A stretch of 64,000 nt of DNA from Tetrapyrgos nigripes (GCA_013368315.1 JAACJM010000085.1:124001-188000); one strand, 5' to 3'. Shown: positions 11,569 through 21,178, counted from the stretch's first letter. Program-made: numbers and translations. The notes: generated from the sequence alone by a model not told the origin.

Positions 11569-12904
11569 CTATACATTCCGCATGTTAGTCGTTCTTATTA
11601 TGTCCGTAGCTCCGGTTGCCTTCTCCTTTCTCTTTTCGTGCTCTCGAAAACATCTGTAGGCATGCTGAGCATCCCTGATTAGGTCTGCAACCAGTCCCTG
11701 CTCCTCAGTTGCGCTGTTATCCAATACTGTGAATGAAAGTTCGTCATCATCTGTGCCCAGTTGACCAACAACTTGTTTTTTGAACTCATGCCAGATTTTG
11801 GTCTCGTTCGGAATGAGATGATTCATCATACCTAGTGGGTCACTAGGCTTCAAGATGAATAGCACAAATATCGCCATAGTTGTCCTGGTTCCAAGCTTGT
11901 ACCGCACAAGTTCGTCCTTGTCGATATCCAGCACAGATTGTTCAACTAGGGTCTCCATCTGTATATCGTCTTTGTCGATTGTCGAGATATATGCATTGTA
12001 CATCCAGGACACTGCAAACGAAGACAGGAACATGATTTGGCCAAACAGGTTCGCCTGGGGAATCAGGAGGAGTTGCAGCAAGAGCTGTGTCGTCAACAGG
12101 AAGCAGCAAAGTCCTATGTCGTTATAGTCCGGTGCACTCTGCCCAAAAGAAAGCAAAAAACGATCCTCTCGTCACTTGGGCGATTGCAGATTCCGGTCCA
12201 CGCACAATCACCACCTCATTCTTCGACGTTAGCACGCCGTCCCCTCTACCTGCGTTATCTGCAGGTTTGATGCGGTTCACCATCAAGACTCCAGATCCAA
12301 TTCTGCAGCATGCGATGCCGTTCGCCATCATTCCTAGCAGGATCATAGATAACGCGTACCAGTCTCTGCCGACACCACAGGCAATGCATGCGGCAAGACT
12401 GGCACCGATAGGAATCACGCTCGCGAACAAGACGGACTTGTCATACATAGCTGCGGGAAGAGGCTGCGTAGAGTCGAGACCTTTTGGGCTCCTCAGTGTC
12501 ACTACCGTCACCCCGACAGGCGTTGTTTGCCTTCCTCCCTTGCATCCTTTTTCTTCCTTCAACCCGCGACAGTACTTCATCAACAAGAACCCTAAATGAC
12601 CGGTCTCTCCAAGGAATGTCCCAGAGTGTGCTGCTATGAACCCAGGATTTTTCTTCCCTCCCAACCCAAAGAGTTCGACTGGTTCCACTCTGACCCCGGG
12701 ATACATTCCCCGTAAAATTCTGGTCCGTGCCAGTTTTCCGTAGTATTTCGCTACAGAGTAACCGCCCGAGGAGTTGTACCATCCTAGCCATCTCCTTCCT
12801 TGGTATAAGTGGACAGTAAGCATCGCTGCGATAGCTTCATCACCGCCGAAGAATCCTGCAACACCGGAAGAGTCGAGGTTGAAATTGTTGAGGAGGGGAA
12901 TCAT
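11569..12904 (-). CDS. Multi-pass membrane protein of unknown function, with apparent frameshift
   Basis: Two overlapping minus-strand frames together make one protein. The first (12904 to about 12160) starts MIPLLNNFNLDSSG, contains GWYNSSGGYSVAKYYGKLAR, two hydrophobic segments and NEVVIVRGPESAIAQVTRGS. The second (about 12156 to 11569) continues SFGQSAPDYNDIGLCC, then LLTTQLLLQLLLIP, FLSSFAVSWMYNAY and a hydrophilic tail. The layout looks like a conserved agaricomycete membrane protein family of unknown function. The frame changes at a run of six T (12160-12155 on the minus strand): with five T the reading would be continuous. A 37-nt GTGACG...GGGCAG intron would also restore the frame, but it is unusually short and would delete RGSF. 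Confidence 0.65.
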
Positions 12905-13561
12905 GGTGGACAGGAGGAGCGACGTTTTGTTAGAGCAATAAGGCTGGGGCGAGGTCTATCTATACCCTTTACCTCTACAGCATTAGGTCTGTAATGGTCA
13001 TGAACATCCCCAGTACTGCATCCCGGGTTCATTTCATTAGCTTTTCTAGATAACCGAAAGCGCTTCTACACCTTTCGCCCAAGCTGTTGCCTCCTCGAAC
13101 AGACGCGCAGTGGCATGTCATTACTTTGAAACAGCACGTACCTCATATGGGGAGTTCTTTGTATGGCCTTTTTGGACTTTTGACAAGGATGCAGTGAGCT
13201 GACGGTGGCGCTGAGATCGTCAAGGAAATGTTGAATTGTTCCTGCCTTTTTCATTTGTTGCTTTGCACCAGAGTACAGGCGACCAGGGACATCGCAATGA
13301 TTTACATTTTGATGCAATTCGGTGTATCGTACTTGTACCGTACGCGGACGCAAGCGCCGCTATCATATGGTGGGTATGGAGTGGTACCGTAAAGAAGTGA
13401 GTCCATAGCACTACAAATTAAGTCTCCACTAGCTACTACTACTACAACATATTCATACAACACGGAGGACATGGCGTTCGCTTCGCGATCGTCAAACTCT
13501 GTTAAAATCTGTTAAAATGTAACGTGAAACAACAAAGAACCGAATACAAGTCCACCAGGGT
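12905..13561. other. Intergenic region
   Basis: This gap of 657 bp separates two minus-strand membrane protein genes. It should contain the promoter of the 12904 gene and the 3' UTR region of the next. No supported coding frame is seen. Confidence 0.5.
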
Positions 13562-14982
13562 CTAGACTACAGATTCCAGGTTCTCTTTTTGGATGAGTAT
13601 GCCACTGGCAGATGATGGGCTGCTTTGCGCAGTGAAACGTTTTAGAGGGATCTCGACGCGAGTCTCTGCAGTACTCGTGGTGGTGGCAGTAGTAGTACCC
13701 GGACCACTTGACCTGAAGTAGTTGTTTGAATATGATGGACCAACCGAAGTTCCTAAGGCTCGTCCACCAATGACCCTGGTGAGAATCAGGAGAGGAGCAA
13801 TGGCCTGTCAGACACGTCAGTTTACAGAGAGAATGCACGGATTGAATATTTGGCAAACGAACCTGAATCTGTCCGAGTGGGGGAAGTAGGATGTTCTGAG
13901 CAGCTGAGCCTCGAGCATAAGTGATCAGAAAGACCAAAGCCCAGATTGAATACAATGCAGCGGACTCGATAAGCATGCTGATGATCGAGATGTAATTCTG
14001 ACCATAGCGAGGACCGATGGTATTTCTGACGCGATAGCGGCTGAGTAGAAGACGGACGACGATTAACACAGTTAGGATAATGTTGAGGCCCATAGAAATG
14101 GACCAGAATGCGGTGCCGATATTGACACTTTGTTCGGAGAAGAAGGAGTTGTCGGAATGAGTGACTGAAACGAGGAGGAGAATGCCCGAAGCTAATGAAA
14201 TCAAACTTGAGGGCAATGTTCACTATGATTGTGTGGATGGAAAACATACCTACACCACCAAGCCATACTATGGCAGGTATCACGAGTGCAACCCGATTGT
14301 GGTTGTAGATCACGAAGAAGCGGTACAGCTAAAATGCATATCAGTGATCATCTTCGAGTCAAACAAGAGTTAAATTTACCACAAGTCCATCAGCTATCCA
14401 AGCCATGATTGTATAGCTAGTGAAAAGGGTGAGGAGGTAGTCGATAGAGAGTTGACGTGACGCCTACATGGAAAATGCTGCGACATTGACTGGAGTAGCA
14501 TAGAAATCTATGTTGAACACGTAGGGTCCACCAGGATAGTCCCGAAAATCTTGACAAAGAAGACGTAGATTAGGCAAAGCAAACTCGTTTCAAAATATTA
14601 TTCCATACCAATGAAGCACCATTGGTTGAAGAGATTTTGCATTCCAATGGCCACGGTCGCCAGGACGGTCATGCCAGAAATATATATGGCCACCCACCAC
14701 TTGACGGTGCCTGTTCTGCGGTAAACATCGACTAGACCCCAGATGCATTGGACGGCGATGGAAAACAGGATCCCTAGCATTGTTTTCATTGAAGGACACA
14801 CGACTCGAGGGTTGAAGGACTTACCATAGGCAACATCAGCAAGGACAATACCTACATCACACGTAGAGTGTCAAGATGTATTGTTAGTCTGGATACTCGA
14901 GAGACTGACCATTGAGAAGGGATCTCTCCAGCCACAGGTCGACGTTTGGAGGTGCAAATGAATGGTCAAGAGCAGGAGGCAT
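13562..14982 (-). CDS. Seven-TM integral membrane protein, agaricomycete type
   Basis: The start (14982-14980) gives MPPALDHSFAPPNVDLW, followed after introns by GIVLADVAYG, ILFSIAVQCIWGLVDVYRR, WVAIYISGMTVLATVAIGM, FSIYTIMAWIADGLVLYRFFVIY and VALVIPAIVWLGGVG. Later exons encode ASGILLLVSVTHSDNSFF, a helix NIGTAFWSISMGLNIILT with RLLLSRYRV, and SMLIESAALYSIWALVF. The C-terminus after the last intron is cytosolic and Ser/Thr-rich, ending ENLESVV before TAG at 13564-13562. The pattern of seven helices with a conserved D(G)LVLYRFFVIYN loop is very common in mushroom genomes, usually as large families with no assigned role. A receptor-like function is possible but unproven. Confidence 0.75.
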
Positions 14983-15592
14983 GTCTCTTGGGAGAAGGGG
15001 AGTTGTGCTTTCAAACCGATTTTCATTAGAGCAGTTTCTTTATGCACCGCAGTTTTGGCTTCAGCGCAATACAAATTCTGTCACGGTCTTTCGTCAACAC
15101 TTGGTCAGAAAATTTGTCGAGTCTGTGCCTGTTACTCAATATGTTTCCACGACCACCATGGCTTAGTTTCGTTCTTCTCGTTCACAGGCATTGGTTCCAG
15201 CGTTCTTTAGAAGCCTCTTTGGTCCTTCGAAGTATCTTAAGCAAGGTATATTGTGATGGAAGAGCATAACAGGACCCGCGTTTTTCCAAATGGTACGAAC
15301 ACGAAAAAACAGCTGATAAGCTCGTGGGAGGTTACTTCGCGTCTGGCTCTTTTTGGGCCACTGAAAATCCCTCCATCTGTTTCCATCATCTCCCCAATTC
15401 TTTTCTTTCCGGATAGTAACACAAGATGTCGTAGTCAGATGACATGTCTTCTCCCCCCTCTGCCCATTAGAGTTTAATGAGGTTTCAAAAATTGTACTTC
15501 AGACGGTCTGGGCTTCTTAGAAGCTCAAGCAAAATAGTACCTTCACAGGCAGCTGGTTTTCATCCTCCAAGTATTACTGCACTCAGACACTC
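14983..15592. other. Intergenic region between divergent membrane protein genes
   Basis: This gap of 610 bp lies between the starts of the 7-TM gene (minus) and the permease (plus), so it holds both promoters. No coding frame with family resemblance and no clear TATA box were seen. Confidence 0.5.
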
Positions 15593-17762
15593 ATGGATTC
15601 CGACCAGTCCGTCCTCGCAGACTTGGGGTACAAACAAGAATTCCAGAGGAATTTTTCGAAAATCGAGCTCTTTGGACTTTCGTTCAACATCGTGGGGGTG
15701 GTACAAAGTATAGCGTAAGGTCTCGCTTCTCGTCTTCGATGCTATCCTCACCGTCTCAACAGCTCAATTCTGGTTTACTCGATTCCCTATGGTGGCCCTG
15801 TATCTATGGTTTGGGGGGTGGGTCTCGATCTGACCAAACCTTCTTATTCTAATCTTTCTTCTTAGTGGTTGACTGGATCAATCTTCATTATTTGCATCGG
15901 CCTCACAATTGCAGAACTCGGTTCTTCTGCGCCTACTTCTGGCGGGCTCTATTTTTGGACTCATCGATATGCGTCCCAAGATATCGCAACTATCTTTCGT
16001 GGCTCGTTGGGTGTAACTACTATCCTCTGTTGGACTCTCTTTCTGGTACTTACCCAGCTACCTTTCAAGATGTCAACACTGCCGGGTATACTTCAGGCGT
16101 CGCTGGGGTCGATTACAGCTGCGCTCTCGCGATATTGACCGGTGCCAGCATTGGCTCAAACGGTACATATATTCCTACCAATGGACACATATAGTAAGCC
16201 ATAGCACTCTCCCAGCCTGTCATTGAAGTTTATTCCTCTATTCTAAGCGGCGTCTTTTGTGCATTGTTGTTGTCGCATGCGTTGATGGCAAGTTTGCCAA
16301 CCAAGGCACTTGCCCGGGCCCAAGTGATCTCTGTCACTCTGAATATTGGGTAAATTCTTGATCCGTTTCACCTTCCAAATTTGCGACTCATGACAACCTT
16401 TCATTAGCGTGTTTGTAGCGCTGGTCATTGCGGTTCCTGCTGCAACGCCTCAACCTCTGAAGAATGACGCAAAATACGTCTTTGGGCATTTCGAAAATAG
16501 TACGTTTCTTGTTCAGACGTGAATGGTTCCCTCTGATGTTCGTTGCAGTCTCTGGATACAGTGATGGATTCGCCTTCTTCATGAGTTTCCTTGCTCCATT
16601 GTGGACTGTCGGTGAGTACCTCTCTTCGTGTTGCGTCGTACTCTCATTTGGAAGCTGTTCAGGGGGATTCGATTCTTCTGTCCATATCTCGGAGGAGGCG
16701 AAAAATGCACGTACCGCTGTCCCGTTCGCAATAATGAGTGCTACAATACTCGGATGTGTTCTTGGTTTTTGTACGTGGACTTTTCAGCTTTTCAAGCAAG
16801 GAACACTCATCTGCTGAACTGTAGCGACCATCCTTGCTCTGACTTTCAACATGGGAAATGACTTGGTGTCGATCATCGAAAATCCCTTTGGTCAACCGAT
16901 GGCAGTTATCTTATTGAACAGTCTGGGTACGAAGGGTCTACTAGCGTTCTGGGCTTTCATTGTGATCACATTGTGAGTGCATCAAACTGGGTTCGGTGTT
17001 TGAAATGGCTAATTATCCACTTATCAGGTATATGTCTGGACTGAATCTCGTACGTGGACAAAAGGTTTCATAGCCTGAGCTCGTAATGCTCACGTTTTCC
17101 CCTTTCTAGCTCATCGCTGCTTCTCGACAAATTTTCGCTTTTTCAAGAGACGGAGCGCTCCCGCTGTCCGGAATTTGGTATCGAATGAACTCAACGACAG
17201 GCACCCCCACAAACGCCGTCTGCATAGCTACACTAATAGCGGCCCTTTGGGGACTTCTGAGCTTTGCTGGTCCAGCAGCAGCCGCAGCGGTCTTTACCTC
17301 AGGCATTGTCTGTCAGTATCTGTGTTATTGCACACCCGTCATCTCCCGTTTTATCGGTGGACAAAGATTTGTGCCAGGCCCGTTTTACCTCGGGAAGTTG
17401 GTGAGTTTTTTAAGTCTGAGTATCGAGCACAACCCTTGACAAGTCTTCAGAGTGGACCGATCGCGACCATAGCCACCTGCTTTATGTTATTCATGACAGT
17501 GGTTCTCCAATTTCCAACGGCCCCGCATCCTGTTGCACAGACCATGAACTACACCGTAGTCGTCGTCGGAGGTACAATCATGCTTGCCACCGCGTACTAT
17601 CTCCTCAGTGGTCGTCACTGGTTTGTAGGACCCGTTGTCACACTACCAGGGGAGAGGGAGGTTAAGCGGGACAACTTGAGTGACCACAGTATGCGTTCTA
17701 ATGTCAAGGGTGACCATGTGATTTCCTTGAACGTCCTACAGAAACAATGGTCTTCGAAGTAG
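15593..17762 (+). CDS. Amino acid/GABA permease (APC family), with apparent frameshift
   Basis: This plasma-membrane transporter resembles fungal GABA/choline-type permeases. The first exon starts MDSDQSVLADLGYKQEFQR and FGLSFNIVGVVQS; next come YSIPYGGPVSMVWGW, LGSSAPTSGGLYFWTHRYAS, YTSGVAGVDY, the motif GGFDSSVHISEEAKNARTAV, NLLIAASRQIFAFSRDGALP and TPTNAVCIATLIAALWGLL. The C-terminus is hydrophilic and ends at TAG 17760-17762. Between WTHRYAS and the expected PRYRNYLSWLVG the frame shifts: the sequence has three C (15975-15977) where four would be needed. Downstream, a GTAACT...CAAG intron restores LVGYVNTAGYTSG. Either a base is missing in the assembly or the allele is broken. Its 3' end lies 215 bp from the peptide precursor, so it could flank or belong to that cluster. 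Confidence 0.8.
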
Positions 17763-17977
17763 GAATGAGAATTGGTAGAGTACTCCTGCCTGCCGATGGG
17801 CTGCAGGCGGCAATGTAGCGTAACTCTCATGTATTAAGGAGTACGCTAAGAATTTCTACAAGGGTACAATCAATTATCATTCAATTTACTTATACCAAAT
17901 TTGATAGAAAGAAGTTACGACTTCATATAGGCTACTTCATTACGCGGCTTCTTATACTTTGTCAACACTAACTGTGA

Positions 17978-18771
17978 CTAGAAGGCTGCTACGGGTGCAG
18001 CACCGGTGTCCTCAACTAGGGCATCCGGGAGGTCAATGTCACCTAGACAGATCTAAAAGTTAGTAGCTGATTTCTGTGAAGACAGTACACGGCATTACGT
18101 TTGAAAGCTTTGGCGGGAGCCGCAGCAGCATCGCGTTGCATGAACTCAGGGAGGTCAATGTTACCTATATTGAGGTCGAAAAGGTGAGATATATAGGGTA
18201 TTAAATAAGGATGAATGTCGCCTACGTTTGAAGGCTTTGGCAGGAGCGGCAGCAGCGTCGCGTTGCAAAAATTCGGGGGTGTCGATGTCACCTAGATTGA
18301 GGTCAATGACACAGTCCTATCAATGGAAGGAATATCCTGCATACGTTTGAAAGCTTCGGCAGGAGCTGCAGATGCATCGCGTTGCAAAAATTCGGGGGTG
18401 TCGATATCACCTAGATTGAGGTCAATGATACGAATCTCTCAGCGGAGAGATCTCGCGTACGTTTAAAAGCTTTGGCAGGAGCTGCAGCTGCATCGCGTTG
18501 CAAAAATTCGGGGGTGTCGATGTTACCTAAACTGAGGTCAGTGATACGGACATCTCGATAGAGAGATTATCCTGCATACGCTTGAAAGCTTTGGCAGGGG
18601 CAGCAGCAGCATCACGTTGCAGAAATTCCGGGAGGTCGATTTCGCCTGGTGAAGGACAGGGCTTCACAATGAGGGTGTGGTGTCAAACGAACAAGCAAAC
18701 TTACCTGGCAGAGGAGCAGCAGATGTTGCGGTGAAAAGCACGAGAATAAAGGCGAGGCCAGAGAGCTTCAT
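17978..18771 (-). CDS. Secreted kexin-repeat peptide precursor (candidate dikaritin-like RiPP precursor)
   Basis: Seven exons (18771-18705, 18645-18580, 18526-18461, 18410-18345, 18291-18226, 18164-18099, 18042-17978) join to a 153-residue protein. Exon 1 encodes a signal peptide (start MKLSGLAFILVLF, ending SAAPLPG). Exons 2-6 each encode one 22-residue unit of the form [END]-ID-[TL]-PEF-[LM]-QRD-A[AS]AAPA[KE]AF-KR. Exon 7 encodes a divergent unit without a dibasic site, ending GAAPVAAF. All six introns (50-61 nt) are phase 1. Five of them cut the codon of the Arg in Lys-Arg (C|GT); the first cuts the Gly codon after the signal peptide. Kexin would release five free peptides. Adjacent UstYa-family oxidases suggest post-translational cyclisation, as in dikaritins. 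That is inference: the units contain Phe but no Tyr. Unmodified secreted kexin-processed peptides are the alternative. Confidence 0.85.
18099..18645 (-). repeat. Five tandem exon-intron repeats in the peptide precursor gene
   Basis: Five 66-nt exons (18580-18645, 18461-18526, 18345-18410, 18226-18291, 18099-18164) are near-identical, each encoding one precursor unit. The introns share ends too: the introns before repeats 2-5 finish on the minus strand with variants of GACCTCAATCTAG (CTCAGTTTAG, CTCAATATAG). Repeat period is about 115-127 bp. The pattern shows duplication of a whole exon plus intron, not of exon alone. Confidence 0.9.
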
Positions 18772-19498
18772 GTTGTTGAAGGTTTGGTGAGATTGGTTGA
18801 GCACTGTTAGTGAGGTCGAATGGCGGGCCTCCTCTTTTATATCTCATGTTTTGAATTCTAGGGTCTGAAGACAAAGACTAGCGATAGTCTTAGAGAGCAC
18901 TAAAGCCTGTCTAGGTGGAGCCCCATCTGGGAAGACATAGTTTGATTCTTCTAAAATCGAGTAGAATCAAACTCCTAAATTATTTAATTTCTGGCGTTAA
19001 TTGCTGGAGAAAAAATAATGCTGTGATTGACGGTCGAGACTCCGTCGCTCGCTGTAAAGTGCGACGGAGATATGCATTCTAAACATATTTTTCAGTGAGT
19101 CATCAATGGAGACATCGGCGGTTTGAGAATCGTAATACTTACAAATTTGTGGCACTAAGAGGAGAAACTTTCACAGCTCTCAAATCCAAACAAGGGTCAT
19201 TTCCCGAATCGTCCGAGGACTCTCAAAAGAATATTTCCAATATCTTCCGCAGCGTGTATGTCCGAGATTAAATGAATCTGTCTTTGGGAAGAAGAAACGC
19301 CACAGCGCGAGGGCTTGGGAATGTATAGGAATGAACGGAAAGGCCCCCTTTCATTCTCCTTCATCATCGCATTGGCAACTATGTTATGATAGATGATAAC
19401 TCGATTGGCCTAACGAAAACTTGTGTAAGTTGAGGGTACCTACATACAGACATCTCCAAAACGTACTAACTGGATATCTCCGGCGAGTACACGCTAAT
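18772..19498. promoter_or_regulatory. Upstream region of the precursor gene with three perfect inverted repeats
   Basis: This 727-bp gap holds the precursor promoter and the 3' region of the first UstYa-like gene. Three perfect dyads lie in it: AAGACTA-gcga-TAGTCTT at 18874-18891; 11-bp arms AGTTTGATTCT (18939-18949) and AGAATCAAACT (18963-18973) with a 13-nt spacer; and 9-bp arms CTCCGTCGC (19040-19048) and GCGACGGAG (19061-19069) with a 12-nt spacer. Such dyads could be sites for dimeric transcription factors. No coding frame is supported here. Confidence 0.55.
18834..18841 (-). promoter_or_regulatory. TATA box of the peptide precursor gene
   Basis: The minus strand reads TATAAAAG, 62 nt before the precursor start codon. 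This is the usual TATA spacing for strongly expressed fungal genes; the alcohol dehydrogenase at 23504-24682 has the same octamer 54 nt from its start. Confidence 0.65.
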
Positions 19499-20267
19499 TT
19501 AACCCATTTCTTCAGACAATTCACTCAGCTTGTCGTATACAACAGTCCAATCTTGGCAGGTCTGGGCCCTGCGGAAAGAAACTGCATGAATATTAGGGTC
19601 ACCGGGACCCATTGCTTGCACGCTCTCGAGATTGAGGTCTGAACGACATAGCAACATCTCTCTGAGGTAATTCAGACCTAAAACATCGCTAGTCAATTTA
19701 CCCTCCTGCACAGAGTATTGTTACTTACAGTGTCGGGCGAGAGGATCTTCGACTACTCCCGGAACATCGGGCGCGTCAGAGTGGTCGTGATAGTGCTCAT
19801 CACGGGCTTTCCATGACGCGGATTCGTCGTGAAAGGTTAAGTTTTCCTCCTGAGCAACATATGCCAAACGAATGATGTCGAGGCACCGAAGTTGGTGGAA
19901 CATTGAAGGGAGGAAGGGTTTCGAATCTGACCCAAGACGAACGATGCCCTCATGCGGATAGAGTGCCGCCCACTGCGCATTTGTGGATGGCGTTGAGTTT
20001 ACCTGGTAATTGACGGTATTTTCGAGATCCATGATAACTGTAGGGAGCTGACCGATGTCCCATACTGCGACACCTTCTGAGAGCATTTTCCCTGCATGAA
20101 TTGAATCAGTATCGTCCAGAGTAAATGGTCAACCTATTACACGTACAAGCAATTCTACTGTCTGCCTTCTGCGCTGTCTTCGACACGTTAACTCTCGCGT
20201 AGAACACAAGGAACAATGATAGCGACAACACGCCGGCAATGGCTATTTGACGAAGAGAGACTGCCAT
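19499..20267 (-). CDS. UstYa-like (DUF3328) oxidase with altered HxxHC motifs
   Basis: Three exons (20267-20147, 20091-19729, 19677-19499) join to 220 residues. A short cytosolic start is followed by a single membrane anchor (IAIAGVLSLSLFLVFYA), then the lumenal domain: NAQWAALYPHEGIVRL, the first UstYa motif SMFHQLRCLDIIR, a His/Asp-rich stretch (DEHYHDHSD), and the second motif ARHCLNYLREMLLCRSDLNLE. The C-terminus has QTCQDWTVVY. The usual HxxHC motifs read HQLRC and LARHC here, so one His is replaced in each. UstYa-family proteins carry out oxidative cyclisation or related oxidations of ribosomal peptides in ustiloxin-type pathways, often in pairs. Altered motifs suggest a non-catalytic partner or a changed mechanism. 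The last intron splits the Cys codon of the second motif (CACT|GT). Confidence 0.88.
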
Positions 20268-20469
20268 GGTATGGTAGACTGAGTGAAAGATGCTTGGTCG
20301 AATGGGGTAGCCGTCGACAAAATCCAAGACTAATTCTAGGCTCAAAGAGGTAATAACTAGAGGGCGGTACATGTCGAGCTCCCGGCAACCCCTTAATTCT
20401 TCGCGTAATTGGAATGCAATCTAGCAAGGAATAGCCGATATCTGACGCTAAGGATAAGTAAAGTGATCC
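20268..20469. promoter_or_regulatory. Shared bidirectional promoter of the two UstYa-like genes
   Basis: The two oxidase genes start back to back with 202 bp between start codons, which suggests joint control. The plus strand holds GGTCGAATGG at 20296-20305; the same 10-mer occurs upstream of the precursor at 18814-18823. In both cases it lies within about 30-55 nt of the start codon of the minus-strand gene. Confidence 0.55.
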
Positions 20470-21178
20470 ATGAACGTAGTTGGCTTCAAAACAACGATGC
20501 CCCACTCACAAGTTTCGCTAGCTGTCATCCTAAGTCTCCTGATCCTAGTGATTTCTCTCGCAAATCCCATCTTCCTGTCGCACTTCCATCCTAGAACTGA
20601 GCCCGGCAGTGTTCCCAAACGAAAATACAGTAAGGACGTCCTCTTCGACCCCACATCTTCTCACATCTTTCCAGCATACGTCGACGATGATTGGCCAGAG
20701 TTTCTCCCACTCGATCTTCCTGATGTGCTGATGACGATGGAAGAGAGTAGGCATTACCCCATCACTGGTCCGGACGTGTTGGAAGAATGGGCGTCGACCG
20801 CTGCTCGAGGTTTCGGTTACCTTCAGCTGGGGGAGCAGAAACGTCTGTTTGCTTTGTCAATGTTCCACCAGTTCCACTGCCTGAGGTTGATGCGGTATGC
20901 TCTCGAAGGGCGCCATGATGCAGGAAGTCGAGGGCATATGCAGCACTGTAACGCGATTCCTATTCCATACGTGCAGGCGCTCATCTAACACATCTCAAGG
21001 TTTGACGTATCTGCGTCAAATGATCCTGTGTCATCCCGACTTGACCCTCGAACCAGCCGATATCCTGAACCGAGACTATGAGCTGAAGAGAATGGGTTCA
21101 ACACATGTATGCAAAGATTGGTCCAAGGTGTATGAGGCGATGGAGGAGAATTTCACGCAAAGAAAACCAGTACCTTAG
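20470..21178 (+). CDS. UstYa-like (DUF3328) oxidase with intact HxxHC motifs
   Basis: Two exons (20470-20947 and 21000-21178) join to 218 residues; a second start at 20497 would give 209. The protein has one N-terminal membrane anchor (VSLAVILSLLILVISLA), then a lumenal domain with DDWPEFLPLDLPDV and the UstYa motifs SMFHQFHCLRLMRYALEG (HQFHC) and GHMQHCLTYLRQMILCHPD (HMQHC), and a C-terminal VCKDWSKVYEAM. Both HxxHC motifs are complete, so this is the likely catalytic oxidase for the neighbouring precursor; that role is inferred from the ustiloxin, phomopsin and asperipin pathways. The intron sits at the same place as the last intron of the divergent gene (CACT|GT), and both final exons are 179 nt, so the two arose by duplication. 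The stop lies 78 bp before THI6. Confidence 0.9.
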
